The notes under the pieces are model-generated. The model saw only the letters and a program-made list of their open reading frames with translations. It searched no databases and was not told the DNA's origin. Below, piece after piece: positions 1-12,600 of a DNA stretch of 64,000 nt (its first letter is position 1; the number at the start of each line of letters is the position of its first letter). Both the position numbers and the translations under genes were made by a program. Origin of the DNA: Apostichopus japonicus (Eukaryota; Echinodermata; Holothuroidea; Aspidochirotida; Stichopodidae); contig NC_092567.1 of the NCBI RefSeq assembly GCF_037975245.1, forward strand, positions 6,570,714 to 6,634,713, given 5' to 3'.

Positions 1-533
1 TATTTCCAATATATTGCCTACATGTGTACATTGAGTTGTTGTGTCCGCTATAACCCTTACATTATATATAAGATTAGTGAAATATTCGAACGCGCCTGTT
101 TTAACCAGTCACTGGATAGATACAGAAAACTAACGATTGTAAAGAAACGTTTTACATAAGAAGTAGCAGTATTTATGCGTTAATTATGCTAATTAGATAC
201 AAGGAACATAACCTTCTGTATATATTATCTTTCCATTGCCCGGAGTAGTGTTTTACATAGAACTGGGCAATTCAGGTATAAGGTAGGATGATACTGAGCT
301 AGACTTTAACATATTTATTGGATATTATGCACTATCTGTTACCGGTTATTCCAGATAATTTCATTTCATGCTCGATAAACTCAAGTGCCCTCTTGTTGTC
401 GTGTGTTTGTAACAAGTGCCTTCATGTCTAAATATTTGTTATTTGGCTTCAAAATAATAATAATGATAAAATATGCAGTTCAAAAGTACCGGTATAAAGA
501 AAACTTTTGCTGAAAACTTTTGCCTCCCCTCAG

Positions 534-639
534 TGGCTGTGCCTCCACCTTCCAATAAAACTTTTCTTTTGCGAATCAACGACGATGGCATTAGCGTATT
601 CTTAACAAAGTATGACCAGGAAGTCTTAATAATTCCTCG
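534..639 (+). CDS. Exon A of the unknown gene
   Basis: The acceptor is TTTTGCCTCCCCTCAG. The exon starts with two bases completing a codon and encodes about 35 residues (PPSNKTFLLRINDDGISVF and on to EVLIIPR). It ends two bases into an Arg codon at donor GGTATGA. If the donor is skipped, the frame runs on to TAG at 698-700, so an alternative terminal exon is possible. Confidence 0.62.
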
Positions 640-3600
640 GTATGAAGGGGTCGGAAATTTTGGACACATGCAGCTCTTCATTGAGAACATAGTTGAATAG
701 GAAGGTTCGATTGTGTAATGGTTAAGGTCATTATTATCAACTCCACAAAAATGTTATAATTTTGTAGAATTTGATTTAGATCAAAGACAAAAACAATGCG
801 AGCAATGTGATAAAATTATTGAAGGTAGATATTGAATAAATACTTAAATAACGTTGGTATATCATATAATAGTAACAATTTGTGTTTAACTTCAACCCGA
901 GATGACAAATTGTTGCGCCCAGTAAAGAATGTTGCTATGTCCTCGACCCTCCTATCCCTCTACCTTATATTTCTCCTCCGTTTTAGTGCAAGATTGTGCA
1001 GGTTTGTCATTCCGAAATTACGTTGAAAAATTGTAATTTGTAGCATCTTAAACTATTCTGAGGTTAAGAAACAATTATCAGTTTTAAGATTCATAATTTC
1101 TAGATTTTATATTTTACCACTGCACTCTAACAATCTCAGACATTTTAGTTCTCATTTAAAAGTGAGAAGGGTTCACGAAAACGATCTTTATTAACAATCA
1201 ATTTACCGAAAATAACATACGATAAAAATCACGTGATCCGAGCGGAAAATGGCAAGCGGTTGTTACAATGATTTGCTCCGTTTACTTAGTTTATTGTGTA
1301 CAATGTTGTATTTCTACATGTTTGTTGTTTACTTTGTTTATCTTCAATGATTTAGTAAACAATTAACCTGACTAGGAGGACATTCCTCTACGTCTTCTAC
1401 ATCTTACACGATGATTATTCTACTTCTCTCCATAGGTTTGGTTTTGGCTACACTATGCCAGACACTATTCCGGTTGGATCCATTCCATCATCCTTGAAAT
1501 CAAGAAATGTGAAAGGTATTGTCACAATGACGTCATAATGGACACACTTAATATGTCTTACATTTAATTAAGGCCTTACCAACTATGTGAATTTCTTTTG
1601 ACTTGTTGATTGTTGTTGATTTACATACAAGAGAGTAATGAATCAGCAACACATGATTGTCATTTTATATGAAGGAGACATCCAGAACAGAGTCTTGTGA
1701 TAGTAAACAACGAACTGAATAATAGAAATGTAACAACACTTCATATTGCTTGGCTTAGTTGATTTAAGAGATAAGTCATATTCCTTTCATTTCGCTCCTT
1801 CGAGATCACTGCACTATAAGATATTTTTGTGAGAAGCCATCACATCAATTGATGCTTTAAATCTCTTTCCAAAAAGTAGTGGTATCATACACTTTGGGCA
1901 ACTTAATTACACAGCGACAATGATTGTTTAAGGTTTTGAAGTAATTTGTGCCCCTCGGAGTCTACCAACACCCCCTCCCCCCACCCGTTAGACTTACACA
2001 TTTAAACACATCCACACCTGTGGTCGTTCCCCAGGAAAAGGGGAAGTTTAGACTTCAAATCATACCTTGTGAGTCAAAATTTGACTTATCTGACTTGACA
2101 TATCTAATATCTAAATCTAAACTCAACATTGTGTTTTAACTATTGAATGCGTGGTGGTAGGTTGCGGGGTGATGGGGAGACACCCCATCACTCCCTTGAT
2201 CGACGCTTGAAAAGAGTACAATCTACATGTATTGGCGAACATTAACATACATGCATGATTTTGCCTTGAACAAGTATTTATAGAAATAATATGTGGGTAA
2301 TGATATGAGGGAAAGCATTTAACACTATATGTGAATTTTAAAACCATATTATATTTTTTCCATTTATACACTTAGGAAAGTAAGAGTTATAATACAAAAA
2401 CGAAGAAAAAACAGAATCGGTCTGTCTGTAACTCCCTTACGCCTACAGTTCCCCAGATTTGGATCATGTTTGGCTAATAAAATGAAGCAGCTTCCAGAGG
2501 CTTCACCCCCTGCTAACACCCCCGCCCACCGGGGCCTAACACTACTATCCGCTGAAAATTGAGTTCTTCTCATAGATAGATTTCCGTGTTTCAAAATTTC
2601 TTCAAGAGAAACTATCTTCAAAGGGTGCAGCTTAAGTCCAGCGGATTCCCACCAGCCTGCTTGGAATACATAATAGATTTTAGATAATTTATTTATTACA
2701 TCTGTTTTGTTTTTGAGTGCTTTAAACTAAAGTTACGAGAGAATAGAGGATATCACCAAATGTAAAATCTTCAATGGGCTTCCCCTCCTGAACCAACCAG
2801 GGCTTGAAATATATTCCATAGAAAGCCCCTCAACCCCGCTTGAGCTATCAGAAAAGTTCTGTACAATCTTGAAGTTAAGTTTCTTCCTGACAACCATATT
2901 TAAAAATTCTGCCCCTTTTCGGGGACTTCGCCACACACCCTTTAATAACATTAAACTATCGAAGAAAAATATCTAATTTACGTTTTCGGTCTGTAAATCT
3001 ACATACAAAGCGAGAAGTGCGTGAAACAGGCTTTATGCTTATTAATTATTCAAGCCATCAATATACATATTGTGTATCGATTCGGTACAGTTTTACATCG
3101 GCATTATACACTGAATGATGTAACCAGGGAGTTGTTATGGAATAACAACTCCCTGATGTAACGATCTATATTTTATTCCATTTACCGCGTGTTATCTGTC
3201 GAAGTTTTAACTTAATATTTGAGAAACCACTAATCTTGCAAGTAGTAGTTAAGAGAGGGATTCAGATACAATTCAAGTATAGTTTTATTCATCGGTCAAC
3301 GCGTAAATACAAGAACAGATCAGTAATGTTTGATCTGTATGGTTCACCATCTTGTCTACAGACGTCTAAAAAAATTGTAGACGCTATATGATTCATTGTA
3401 ATCGTTTAAGTTAATTAAAACTAACCAATTGCATTACTAGGAAGAAACAAGTACAGGCGAGAGGTCGGGTGCAGGAGGGCAGGTATAAATACTTCACGCC
3501 GCGCTTCTTGCTTATGTGCTATTTACTCGTTGGTTGTTACGGTATTTCTTTTTTGGGGGGGGGAGTGTGGGTGGGGGTGGGGTGATTTGACTAAAGAGCT

Positions 3601-6600
3601 ACAGTATATGTGAGTCTTGCTTTAATGTTATATACGTCGCTAGTCAAAAACAATGTATTATGTACATACATGGCAGATCACTATGACACCTTACATTACA
3701 TCTCCGAAATATACGTTTTCAAGCGATACTCATGTTGTTATGAACAACTGAATATCATGTTTTGGTGTATAATAAATAACAATGAAAATGCACATGAAAT
3801 AAAGAAAAAACCTTTCATAAAAATACTTGCGCCTGTTTCTTTTACTACAATACAAGGTTCGCATTAGCCGCGGGATTGCGAGATTCCCACAATATGATTT
3901 CAAATCATGCATGTCAAAAGTTGCCAAGTCAGGATTTCTCGTAATAAATTTCAGCTCTCAACTTGAATTAAACATACATTCCGGCTGTGACCATGTAGGG
4001 ATTCATCGCTAAACGATCGTATTTGGAATAAACGTTTAGTCAAAAGCCGTGATTGTTTTTGTTTTGTTTCCCGTCTATAATCCATCTTATAACATCCCGT
4101 AAATGTCCTTGCCAGTCTTTCCTTCTATTAACAAATGATTGAAAAAATATAGCAATTTTGAGAATTCCATTATTCACGCATGCACGAACGTATACAGTAG
4201 CTATAACTATGAGAGGAAAGCACTTGCTATGGACTACCAGAGCTAGCTGCTTGATGACAACAAAGACACGTGCACTCGACAAACTATGTTTTCGTAAAAT
4301 CCCTACAAATCTCCAAATACATGGTAGGCTAAAATCACAAAGAGTCAACATTGAAATCTAGTCAAACCATCTGTTTATTCGCTTAAATTGTGTCGCAGTT
4401 AGCCGGCACTAAAATATTCACCGAATACTTTCGTTATTGCTGTTATCTTTGACCCCATAGTAGTCAACCACCAGCCTAAGTCAATGAGAAAAGCTAGACT
4501 AAGAATCTGCTTATTTGCTCAAATTGTAAGGCAGTTGGCTGGAACTAAGCTATCCATGGAATAGTTTCATTATTACTGCTATCTTCGACCACATGCTAGC
4601 CTAACACCAAATCGTTTTTTTTTTATACACACATATACACACATACACAAACGTAGCCTTGTATATAACTTTCAATTAGCTATTGTTAGCAATTGTTTGG
4701 AAAGTATGTGCTATGTTTTGAAGAGGTAATATAGTATCGTACGTACACAGTTGCTGCTTCGATGGATTAAAGATTTCAATTTTGAGTAGTGTTCACCGGT
4801 ATCATATTTTCGTGTTCAGTGTTGAGTGATTTTATCCACACAGGAAAAAAAACCCATTACGAATGGCTAAAACTAGAAATTGTAAGCAATTAAACAGCCA
4901 TCTACACTACAAGAAAGTTATTTCATTAAATTAATCTTCCGTATTCGCGTGTCTTGATTAATCAATACATGAAATCATGAAAGCTATCGCGTAGCAATTA
5001 CGCGACCACCCTCTCAGAAAACGGTTACCCGTTTTGTGTGTTTTCGACTCGGGTACACGAATGTTAAGTCGGGTACCCAGGTATTCGGGTACCCGACTCA
5101 GACCTAGACTGTTTTTACTCATTAAATAAAAATAATGCTCAAGAGAATTTTGTCATCCTTCGCTTGGGTCATGTAAATTATCATGGATGCAACTATGCTG
5201 CAGGCTATGGTAGTCTCTGATGAAAAAGGAATTATCATGGTTATTCAAAATAGATACGTGTTTCTTGAGTTTAATGGAAATGAGCATTTGTCATATCGTC
5301 ACCAGTATTGTTACCGAATCATAACCGTTAAGCTAGGGATTCCGGAATCAGAAAATGGAAACAAACAGAAACAAAGAGATGTTACAATGGTCTGTTCTAT
5401 TTCAATTCAACAAGTATTGTAATTGTATACAATTGCTGCTGATATTTCTGTTTAGTTCTTGTTGTAGTTTTGTCACGGCCTTATTGATGTTCTGAAAGAC
5501 AAACCACGACACAAATCATAATTTATGTTGATATGATATCTTCATACATAGTGCTTTACATGTAAGTGTTTTTTGTCACCATCAACACTTCCGTCGATAA
5601 TAGACTTTAAGGTAGGTTTCTTGAAACTTCTTAGAAATTTGGACAGTGTTACTGTTCAATGTTACAATTGTGCATGTCAAGTCATAATAACACGATGTTA
5701 GATTATTCAAACCTTCCTCCTGCATATAAGGGACAAGTATAGAGATTGATGTTTTAGTCTTAATACAGTTGAAGGAAAACCCAAGAAAGTGGCTAGAAAC
5801 AAAACACATAAACCTTAGTTTACACAACTGACATACTCTCAGGACATCGGAAATGTGATCACGTGATCATCACGATGATTTGTCTAGTCTTATAGCTCCA
5901 TAAATTCAAATACTATTTTTTCCATTATCAACATTTAAATTATTGGCTTTCATAATCTGTGATGACGTCACTGAAGTTGAGCCTTCTCTGATCAGTTCAT
6001 CGTCCCATGGATTATTATTCTTGATCTGAGCAGCAAATAATCGACTAGCAAGCTTTGGTTTCTTAATTTAGTACAAGAAATGTTTATGTTTGAATGGGGG
6101 TGTTTTCCTTGCAGGCTTAGTGTATAATTGATCAGATATATTAATGAGATGATAACAATTCTAAACTGATTGGTTATATAACTAAGAGGATAATAGTTGT
6201 AAAATGATCAGCTATATTACTGAGATGATAATGATAGTAAACTGATAAGATACAAATTGAAGAATCAACTAGATTGATTACTCAGCTGATATGAATTTGG
6301 CATCGAGTGGAAATATAGATTTGTTGAATATAATGTTTATATTTATCAATCCAGACCAGCAAAGATTAAGCATGCACTGATACTATTCATATGTCTCTTT
6401 CATTTTATTCATACAGTTTGGAATTTGAGCACACCTTATCGTCGTCTAAACTTGCAGACCGGTCGATGGCAGGTAACAGACAATTCACCTTTATGGCAGC
6501 TATTGCTGATAATGCAAGTCCGCCCTCTGTTTTTCATTCACATTAATTATTTATATCAACATAGTGATAACATGTGGCGGTTAAGTGTACATGATTGCTG

Positions 6601-9600
6601 TCAACATTATAAGCTTTCATAAGCAATTTATATTTTCCCATTACGGGAACTGGTTGGGGTAGCGTTGGTGGGTGGGGGAGATTGTCGTCTGTATGAAATA
6701 TAAAATGGGGGGGTATCAAAACCAGAAATTTTCTTATACGCTGCGCGCCAACCGATGGAGGGACTCCGTGTAGATAGTAACTCGCCCCCCCCCCCCCACC
6801 GGGTTAGAAGATCCTGGATACGCGCCTGTGTAGACCCGTGTATTTATCATTATACTCAAACAACTACTTTATCAGTAAAACAATTCTCCACAAGTACGGT
6901 ACATATTTATAACAATGGAACATATAGAGTTAGATCAAAGTGTAAGAAACAAAATCAATATGATCGTGTTTTAGCTTCGCTCCTCAATAACGTTCCTATG
7001 AAACTGTTACATTGTTGACGATGCATATGTTGTTCAATCTCTAAAACTCATTTAATGGCAGCTGTCACTGTATGCAAAGATGCAGCAATGAGTAAAGGAA
7101 ACTCGGTTCTAGTAGTTTCAATTTGTAAAGATACAACGTTATCAGCATTCAAAGAAAAGCTGAGTTCAAATCGCTTTATGCTAGAAATGATGAGAAAATT
7201 GAGGAATGAGAGCTGTAAAAGAGAATAGATGGGGTCGGGTGATAAGAGCACTGTTTTCATGAATATCAGCTAAAAAACTTCAGCTAAAAGGTATACATTT
7301 AGACAGGTTTGTTACATATTGTGCAATATGTTGATGTTTATGCCGTTTGTTTATTTGTGCGGGTTGTTATGAACAATGTCAAGTTTGTTATGTTCATTTA
7401 ATTTTGGTGAATATGTTAACCATAACACATACATCAGATGTAACAGTCGTATAACAGTCTTTTTAACCGACCCTGTAGCTTGGTGTAGCTGCCCGTATAG
7501 CTGTGCTTGTATATCTGCCCCTGTGTAGCTTCCACCGTATATCTGTCCCATATAGCTTCCCCTGTATAGCCGCCCCATATAGCTGCCCCGTATAGCTATC
7601 CCGTATAGCTGCCCCTTTATAGATGCCCCGGGCTGCCCCAGTATAGATGTCCAGTATAGATGCCCAGTTTAGCTGCCCCTGTATTATGATTTTAAGTGGT
7701 TTTGTTCACTTTTACGGGAGCCTTCCAAACATCATTTCAACACTAAATGATAGTAAGCTTTAAATAAGTTGTCTTCGTTCCAGTAATTACTGAACAAATT
7801 CACTGTTGAAATTTTGTGCTGTTTTAGCGAATTAATTCAAAAGTACATGATTGGCATGTGATAATTTTAGCAGCTGATTACAGGGACAGAGTTTTGGGTG
7901 ATCTACCCCAACTGTATAAGTCAATGAAAAGTTGGGGAATGGCTAAAGATAAATAAAGGTGAGAATTAAGTCACTGGGTAAACGTATTTCTTAACATGAA
8001 ATAAAACTGCCTATTACGTAATAGGTTGTAAATTTGACCAAACCATGTATTTGTAGAATTGGATATTGGATATTCTGCAACTAACTAAGAGGTATAGACA
8101 TATTGTTACAACCAAATGACTGCTCCTGATTTGAATTATTTGTTGCTTAACCAGAGTTAGACAATTTTGTGTCCCACAAATTTAGTGTCATGAATATTTG
8201 TTAATAACTTTAACCTTCCCGCTGTTAGGATTTCGGTGTACTGAAGTAACATTATGTTTTCAAGGTTCTTATCTTCCTTATACTGCCAAGTTTGCTACCA
8301 GCAGATTGTAGCAAAAACAACACAAAGTGCAGAAGCTGCAAATGTCCATTTCTGCTCCTCTTCCTTCTAAGTTCAATCTTACTCAATTATTAACTCAGTT
8401 CTCTCTAATTGTTTCAAGAGATTTGAATGATAACTATAGTTTAAGTTACTACTTATCTAGATTAGTGTAAACATTTTGACGTACATAGCTTCAGGGGATT
8501 TGAACGATCACTACTGTTTAAACATTATTTATCAAGGTAAATGTTTCTGCGACGGTTCCACGTACACTAATGTGTATAAGACATTAACAAACCAGTTATG
8601 TTTTGGGTCAGAAATGAAGATGAACTGGTAATGTAACGTACGTTGACCGATGCGAAGCAGCGCGATTTGAATTGTGTTGTTCTTTCAATGGTTTTAAAAT
8701 CATATTAGAAACTGGTTGTCATTGCCGATCATTTGTGTGTGGATTGCATAGATAAACGAAATTGCTTGTGAACATCAGACTCACAGTTTTCCAGAATGCG
8801 AATGCTGGACATTTTGGCGATTGATATTAATGAAGGAAGAGGTGATACGTTTATTGATAAAATGAAAGAAAATTGAAGACTATTTTGGAATTCGTAAAAG
8901 TATTATATTCTTTAATTGAAATAAACTGTAAAAAAAAAAAGATCTTGTAAATATATGTTTGTAGTGGTACCAGGTTTGCTCTGTGGTATAAATCGTTACT
9001 AATGATTCGGTGGAGCTGTGATTAAATCACTTTTTACGCACATTTACACAACAAGACCATAATGCTAGTTAGTATGTGGGGCAATTGTACTACTGCTTCG
9101 TTCTGTTGTCTAGATACCATGGTAACCAAAGAACCGGACACGTAATTTGTGACGCTGTATACGAACACAATGTTCATAAAGATCACCCACATCAATCAGT
9201 CTTTTTTTTCTTCAAGATACTGCGTCACGGATATATATACATCCTAAGCCCGTGCCGTATATTGCTTATACTGCATTTTGTGAAAAAGTATTTTAGATGT
9301 ACATTAGACTCTCCTTTGGAGAAGCTGGATGATCCGTTTATAGCAATGGTTGAATGACAAGAATAACTTAACGAATGTAACATTTACATAGCTGGTTTCG
9401 TTTACAATGTCAACTTCATCGCCATCAAATAGCACTCAAAAGTTTTCATCAGTTTGATGACTTATTATAACTTTGATAGATGCTTGAACGCATGTAAAAC
9501 CTGGTTGTTTTTTACCATCATCCGAACTTAAATCAGAACTATTACACATGTCATGACATGATACTAGCTTCACCTTCTTATTCATGTTATAATTGGGGCT

Positions 9601-12600
9601 GAAGTTGTTTGTATTCTCATCGTCTGCTGAGGCTAATTACAATCGGTCAGATTCATAGTTCCTACTATAATATTGCTATACCGTTGAACAAATAACATGT
9701 ACACTTAGAGCTTCCGTAGGAAATATCAACTCGAATCTATTACAATCGCCGAATATATTTAACATTTTATTACCGTTTTCACCAGTATAAATATAAAAGA
9801 TTCAAACATGAGAACGAAAGATTAAGAAATAAACAAATATGTACATCAATATGAACGTAAATATAGGAAAGTAAAAGGTTAATAAATACTTGAAACTTAA
9901 TGTTGCTAAAAGTAATCTATAAAAGAAAAGGTTTCAAGTGGCTCTGTTTGAATAAACTTTTAAAGTTTATTCAAACAGAGCCAATAAAATAAGTTCCTAA
10001 TGGCTTTATTCCATTTTCTGGCAGGATATGAGAATTGTGTAACGTTCTATTAGATTTAACTAAAAGACAGTTAAAGTGCAGGATACAATGGGTGTTCTAT
10101 ATGTCTTCATGTCTACTCTATATAGGAAATGTCCAATCAAAACGCTAAAAGGAATAATTAGTTAACGGAAGAGCTGTAAATGTTACATATTATAATTTTG
10201 AGAATTTTTAATCTGATTTTATCTTTTTGATACACCGTTATTGTTGATCGAATTATCCCTCGCGATCAAAATGGTATAAGCAATGCTATAACTGAAACAT
10301 CACCTTTGACGATGTCATAACATGGATTTGTCTAAAGTACAGACTAAGCTGATTTACAGATATACGACTGTCTGGTATAACAGACAACACATAGTCATAT
10401 AGTCTATATCGCTGTAGGTATTCCGTTGCAGTCGCTACGGACTAAGACTAGTTATATGGATGAAAGTGCTACAGTATAAACATATGTGTAAGAGGTGGGG
10501 GGGCTAGGGGGGGCTAAAACCCCCCAATCAAATAGTTTTGTGAAAATTCGGGCAATATGCTGATAATTTTTCGGGCACCTACTGAAAGAAAATAAATTGC
10601 AACGTGTTTTTCAATGGTGAAACTGATTCTATTATGATCATTATTATTGTAACGACTTGCCCAAAAAAACAATACGGAAGGGTTACAAGAAGGCAAATGG
10701 TTGTATGTAATTGGCATGCGATGTAATAACCGAGGCATATACCTATATAATATGTGAAATAAGATGTTGTAAGCGCACGAAAAAAATGTGTTTTATTTTT
10801 CTGGCAAGTTGTTACAGCTCTCCCAAATCAAATTGGGCTCCCACGCATATGCGTATGCATAGCTATATAGAGACTTCAAACTAGTCTTGGTGATTTTCTA
10901 ACTTTAAGATATTGACATAAAAGATTCTGTTGAATATTCTCATTAGATCTGTTTTAAACTGTTTTAGACCAGTGAGGTATGCGACATAATTATATAATAC
11001 AGGTCACGGTAGGACAGAGCGTTAATCTAGGATATGATCTTCATTTTACCCGAAATTCTTGAAATGGGCGCAATGCTACATGTTGCCAAGTGTCTACTTC
11101 CTGTCGGGCTCACAGTATACTTTAGAAACCCAGGTGAGGATATTACAAAGTTTTCATCACTCTTTTATCATCCTAAGCTTCGTATTTTGCTCAACTTTCT
11201 GTTGGTGCTAGAAAACTACTTTCCATGTTTTATTAAACTGTCCCTACTCCTCTCTTTCAACGCCCTTTCATCTTATTTGGAAACATATGTATGTGTTTCT
11301 AAAGCAGCCATATGCGTTGTGTAATATATAATGCATTGAAAATGAAACGAAACCTTATACAACCGTAAATGTTCAGATAGGCATTAATTAAGTGTTAATT
11401 CCTATAATCACACGTCGCACGTTAAGACATTCTGATTAAGTAAACTTGAACCGAATTAAAGACAATCGGTCATAAAATTCCATGTCTTGCCTAATTATCG
11501 TAATAACATACGTTCTCTGGTTTGATGTGTAATATATCAATGAACATATCAAAGATGAAATACAACTTCCTGAGAGATTCTTATGGGGGGGGGGTGGGGG
11601 AGGGGCTAGGTCCCGAACTGAAGTGACGATAATTATATTATTTTTTTAAATTTTCTTTTGTCCAACGACGAGGACTTATTTGTCCAGGATGTATATATCG
11701 CCCAATACAACGTATACGATAGCACCCTTGTGACGATGTATGGTAGCAATAACATGAGGTATGGTACACATGAATGAAACTTAATTAAGTCTCCCTTCCA
11801 CGCTCGTACTCCAGCACTTTCGTCCTATTTCCTAATTATTGTTGTCCTTCTTTCTCCGCATGTAGACCCCTATATGCTCTCCTTATAGAAGTAATTGCCC
11901 TGTGAATCAATGAGCATTCTCAATTTTAAATTATGGAATATTCAGACAGATTATAATATATAAAGCAAAATGAATCCATCGTGCTCTCAGTCAAAAACTG
12001 TTTTATTGGTGAAAATATAGATGGATAATTTTCATCTCTAGAATCTTTACGTCTGACGTCACTGCAAGCAGCAATACAACAATCATTAAATGTTACTTAG
12101 TAGTTTGAGTTGTAATGGGATTTGAGGGATCCATATTGATTATATTTCTTTATCAATTTAGATTAATGTGTATATACGTGACTGATATGAATGTGTGGGT
12201 CCAAGCAGGCTTATATATGAAAGGACGTATCTGGGTTTAACTTGAAACTAAGAAACAAATATATTTTTAGGTAGGTTTCATCAACTTGATGTACTTTAAC
12301 ATACTAGGCAAATTAAAGGAGAGGTGACTACTTAAAAGTGTAACTAAAAGATTAAATTTAAGGTTTTTATTTAATTTTCAAGAAACGTACCATCCTCTTT
12401 GTACCATCCTCTTTATGTACAGTACTATGAATAAGCAGCAGCATTATGATACCAAAAAAAAAAGGCAACGGTGAATCTGAAATAATAGTGTTTTTAAAAT
12501 ATTTGTATTATTTTGAATAACTGATAATATTTCGAAAGAGCTAAGGCCCGAGTGGGATGACAAGGGGGGGGGGGGGGTGTTCAAATTACCTGGTAATGTG

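Larger units (their letters stand above)
1516..6416 (+). other. Intron 2 of the unknown gene
   Basis: About 4.9 kb without recognisable coding sequence. It holds a 31-bp hairpin (3125-3155), a G-rich run (3555-3580), a TATA-like site (TATAAATA at 3484), two units of a 137-bp repeat (4368-4605), a GGGTACCC palindrome cluster (5040-5100), CRE palindromes at 1528 and 5963, and a degenerate 50-bp tandem repeat (6125-6250). Confidence 0.5.

Noticed and set aside
3484-3491. TATAAATA as a core promoter
   Set aside because: It lies in the middle of an intron of the plus-strand gene and no coding start follows. It is one of many AT-rich chance matches.
9940-9982. Histone mRNA 3' stem-loop
   Set aside because: The GGCTCT/AGAGCC ends fit, but the true signal has a 6-bp stem and 4-base loop; here the stem is 21 bp and no histone gene is nearby.
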